From positions 1 through 29,376 of IMG/VR virus record IMGVR_UViG_3300035664_000065: a stretch of DNA of 29,376 nt; one strand, given 5' to 3'. The translations under genes and the position numbers were made by a program. This stretch comes from a virus. This document shows, piece by piece, positions 28,101-29,376 of this stretch; within the stretch, counting starts at the first letter, position 1, and each line of letters opens with the position of its first letter. The notes below the pieces were generated by a model. That model had not been told where the DNA came from. It worked only from the letters and a program-made list of their open reading frames with translations, and did not search any database.

Positions 28101-28883
28101 TTCATCAAATACAAAGTTTGAAGCTCCATCAACTAATCCGGCAGAATTATGAAACTGAACTTGTTGATATGTTCCTCCTGCCCCTGCTCTAATTGTATCT
28201 TGATTTGTCCAAATTAAACCACCAAAATTATTTTTAACTAAAATTTGATTATTAATTCCTGGATTATTAAAGTAATCATAAATTGTTCCAGTAAGTCTAA
28301 GGTCTCCCTGAACGTGCAATTCTTGTGTTGGATTTGTGGTTCCTATACCAACCAATCCAGTTGGTTGTACCGTAAAAAGTGCTCCACCACTACCAACATT
28401 TAACCCATTACCAATTGTTAAAATTCCAACAGAACTATTAAAGACTAAATTGGAAGATGTTGCAAAGTCATTATTTTCTTTAAATAAAACTCCACCATTA
28501 TTTCCTGGTGGAGATACTGTTATTGTTGCGGCAATTGCAGGAGACCCATCAGGATTCAAATAACCCTGTACCGTAATAGCACTTCCTTTAAAATTAAGTT
28601 GACTAATACTACTAACTCCTCCCGGTGGAGTTATAACACCTTCTTCATAAACAGTAATTCCCGCAGGAATTAATCCTCCACCAACCGGAATCCAATATCT
28701 TTCTCCCGGATTTTCTAAAAGAGATATAAGTTGATATTGAGTTCCTAATGGTATTGTTGGTCCCGGTACAGCAGGATCTCCAAGATTTGGTTCTGCCTGG
28801 TCAAGATCCAAATACCTATATCTATCAGTAGATAGTGAACCCTGTGGAGTTCTTTTGACTCTATTACTAAGGTATCTTGGCAT
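25113..28883 (-). CDS. Collagen-like tail fibre with C-terminal S74 chaperone
   Basis: 1256 residues. Residues 1-170 form the N-terminal attachment part; 170-500 are GIGTTNPTQELHVQG-type shaft repeats; about 507-1012 are Gly-X-Y triplets built from QGLQGTQG/QGAQG units, interrupted about eleven times by (L/P)AGTTQG. A beta domain follows (FTATAGQTTFSVTYGAQYIL, residues ~1022-1095), then a short second collagen stretch, then an S74 domain (about 1160-1256: SDEKIKENIKTIEGALNKVC ... LLVEAIKELKYEVEILK). Collagen-like runs make long stiff triple helices in phage fibres, and S74 drives trimerisation and then cuts itself off. Late gene; its start is two bases after the previous stop. Confidence 0.92.
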   Translation of the reverse strand: MPRYLSNRVKRTPQGSLSTDRYRYLDLDQAEPNLGDPAVPGPTIPLGTQYQLISLLENPGERYWIPVGGGLIPAGITVYEEGVITPPGGVSSISQLNFKGSAITVQGYLNPDGSPAIAATITVSPPGNNGGVLFKENNDFATSSNLVFNSSVGILTIGNGLNVGSGGALFTVQPTGLVGIGTTNPTQELHVQGDLRLTGTIYDYFNNPGINNQILVKNNFGGLIWTNQDTIRAGAGGTYQQVQFHNSAGLVDGASNFVFDEVNNRVGIGSTRPKVLLDVLGISSFKGGTFIDNLTITGIATIGTLGVTGTTTTRNLQVTGVTTVGFVTGTSAYFTGIVTATKFIGAIDVTDLYVTGLSTFKQKVNIESDLGVTGLTTLNRLRVSGISTFDTQVNINNLNVTGVGTFDNIKLDTNTVSTNSGNLILDSNAGTTQINDVVYVTSTTESTNKDTGSIVTEGGVGIEKNLYVGGKIGITSRVEDYYGNVGIAGSVLISTGIGVSWVTPFAAGIQGLQGAQGLQGTQGIQGTQGLQGAQGLQGTQGRQGTQGLQGTQGLQGTQGLQGTQGRQGTQGLQGTQGLQGTQGLQGTQGLQGTQGLQGTQGLQGLQGSGSQGSQGLQGTQGLQGTQGLQGTQGLQGTQGLQGTQGRQGTQGLQGAQGLQGAQGLQGTQGLQGLAGTTQGTQGLQGAQGLQGAQGLQGTQGRQGTQGLQGTQGLQGAQGLQGLQGLAGTTQGTQGSQGLQGTQGLQGLQGLAGTTQGAQGTQGLQGTQGLQGTQGLQGTQGLQGAQGLQGTQGLQGLQGLAGTTQGTQGLQGAQGLQGRQGTQGLQGLAGTTQGTQGTQGLQGAQGLQGLQGLAGTTQGTQGLQGAQGLQGLQGLQGPAGTTQGAQGTQGLQGRQGTQGLQGPAGTTQGAQGTQGLQGAQGLQGLQGPAGTTQGAQGTQGLQGRQGTQGLQGLAGTTQGAQGTQGLQGAQGFQGLQGLAGTTQGTQGLQGTQGLQGAQGLQGTQGLQGAQGIPGALIATIPSTITKSTFTATAGQTTFSVTYGAQYILVYLNGSHLQESVDYTATNGTTVVLTVGASAGDIIEVVYFNLGNYVAGIQGSQGLQGATGATGATNVTLSDDTTTNATRYLLFDDITTGSVDSVNVSSTKLTFNPSTGNLTCAGTVTANSDEKIKENIKTIEGALNKVCELRGVEFDYKQNNQHSLGFIAQEVEKVIPHLVFGDDPKSVAYQNFVALLVEAIKELKYEVEILKNTINNNK
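25124..25131 (-). promoter_or_regulatory. T4-type late promoter (TATAAATA), perfect match
   Basis: Within the last codons of the collagen-like fibre gene, 27 bases before the GTG of the HxH protein gene. Confidence 0.68.
25847..27363 (-). repeat. Collagen-coding DNA repeat, 9/18-base period
   Basis: About 1.5 kb of near-repeats of an 18-base unit like CAGGGTACTCAAGGACTT on the minus strand. The unit has no stop in most frames, which explains the long false frames on both strands. Expected to be prone to length change. Confidence 0.9.
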
Positions 28884-28885
28884 AA

Positions 28886-29376
28886 TTATGTCGTACTATT
28901 TTCTAGAATGCTGCAAATAAATTCCATATGAAGTGGTCCGACGTGACCTCCATTCAAATAAGTATGAGCAATACCAACAACTACACCAGAATTAGTTACA
29001 AAGGTTTTAGAAGTTCCGACACTACCAATTATAGAATCAACAACGAAAGATTGTTGAGGTGATGGGAAAATAGATGTGGTTAGTCCGAATGATCCGCTAC
29101 AAGTAAATGCCAATCCACTCATCGTAACCTCATCATTTACATTAAAATTATGTGGTGTAAGTGTGGTTACAGTAGTAATTCCACTTGTATTGTCATATAC
29201 GCAGTTAGTAACCGAAACAATACCTGATTGAGTTCCTTGAATTACAACAGAATCATTAATTACGGCGGTTCTTTCTAAGACTAATCGTCCGTCAACAATT
29301 ACTACAGCATCATTTGGAGGTATTTCTACATTTTTAATGATTCTAATATCTCTAGTATTTCCAGAAGTTCTTGATG
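28886..29376 (-). CDS. C-terminal part of a virion structural protein (start outside window)
   Basis: The frame is open from the window edge to its stop (about 162 residues), so the ATG at 29122 is internal. Visible: EIPPNDAVVIVDGRLVLERT, a strand-rich anchor, then TLTPHNFNVNDEVTMSGLAF and SQ-rich strands ending VGPLHMEFICSILEN. The H-x-F-x-V-x-D-E-V ... G-L-A-F-T pattern is the Ig-like module also seen in the 1873-residue fibre (H-x-L-x-x-G-D), so this is probably the end of a large fibre or baseplate-associated protein. Its stop is two bases before the ATG of the collagen-like fibre. Confidence 0.8.
   Translation of the reverse strand, partial: SRTSGNTRDIRIIKNVEIPPNDAVVIVDGRLVLERTAVINDSVVIQGTQSGIVSVTNCVYDNTSGITTVTTLTPHNFNVNDEVTMSGLAFTCSGSFGLTTSIFPSPQQSFVVDSIIGSVGTSKTFVTNSGVVVGIAHTYLNGGHVGPLHMEFICSILENSTT

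Overview
The window reads as part of the genome of a T4-like marine myovirus, most probably a cyanophage of Synechococcus or Prochlorococcus. This rests on the protein families seen: giant virion fibres with chaperone-of-endosialidase (S74) tails, collagen-like and GIGTxxP-repeat fibres, clusters of 2-oxoglutarate/Fe(II) oxygenases, and many tiny conserved phage ORFs. T4-type late promoters (NATAAATA) and a small tRNA cluster agree with this. Neither host nor species can be fixed from the sequence alone. All 44 protein genes and the three tRNA genes lie on the minus strand, so transcription runs from high to low coordinates. No stretch above about 150 bases lacks a gene.

Right part (29376 to 20630, late/structural). 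It opens with the C-terminal part of a virion protein that starts outside the window. Next come a 1256-residue fibre with about 500 residues of collagen-like repeat, an HxH-rich fibre-tip protein with an adjacent Tfa-like assembly protein, two small ORFs, and two tandem copies of a two-gene fibre + chaperone cassette. A C1q-like fibre and a small downstream partner end the series. Adjacent frames overlap by 1-4 bases across the cassettes (ATGA, TAATG).

Middle (20600 to 19170, control/RNA). A consensus sigma70-type promoter sits at the end of the last small gene. It faces two small genes, one resembling a Phd/YefM antitoxin. Three tRNA genes follow: one with UAU in the loop and an odd insertion, one with CAU, and Leu-UAA, which has its own promoter. 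A free-standing HNH endonuclease gene and a small unknown gene, each with a late promoter, complete this part.

Centre-left (19134 to 10478, late/structural). An 1873-residue S74 fibre is followed two bases later by a polyglycine protein, an arrangement like the gp37/gp38 adhesin pair of T-even phages. A 673-residue fibre made of GIGT-type repeats comes after it.

Left part (10343 to 1, early/accessory). This holds an SF2 helicase, a four-gene operon of 2OG-Fe(II) oxygenases (two pairs of related proteins), a 352-residue protein with a possible ParB-like patch, an RmlB-type dTDP-glucose 4,6-dehydratase, and about 17 small genes packed with overlapping stops and starts. Four of these small genes were found by reading the frames directly or by moving the start: 698-862, 5270-5425, 172-318 and, in the middle part, 20236-20403. 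Three junctions carry a hairpin that looks like a terminator fused to the promoter of the next unit. The AT-rich oxygenase genes next to the visibly more GC-rich helicase suggest separate origins.
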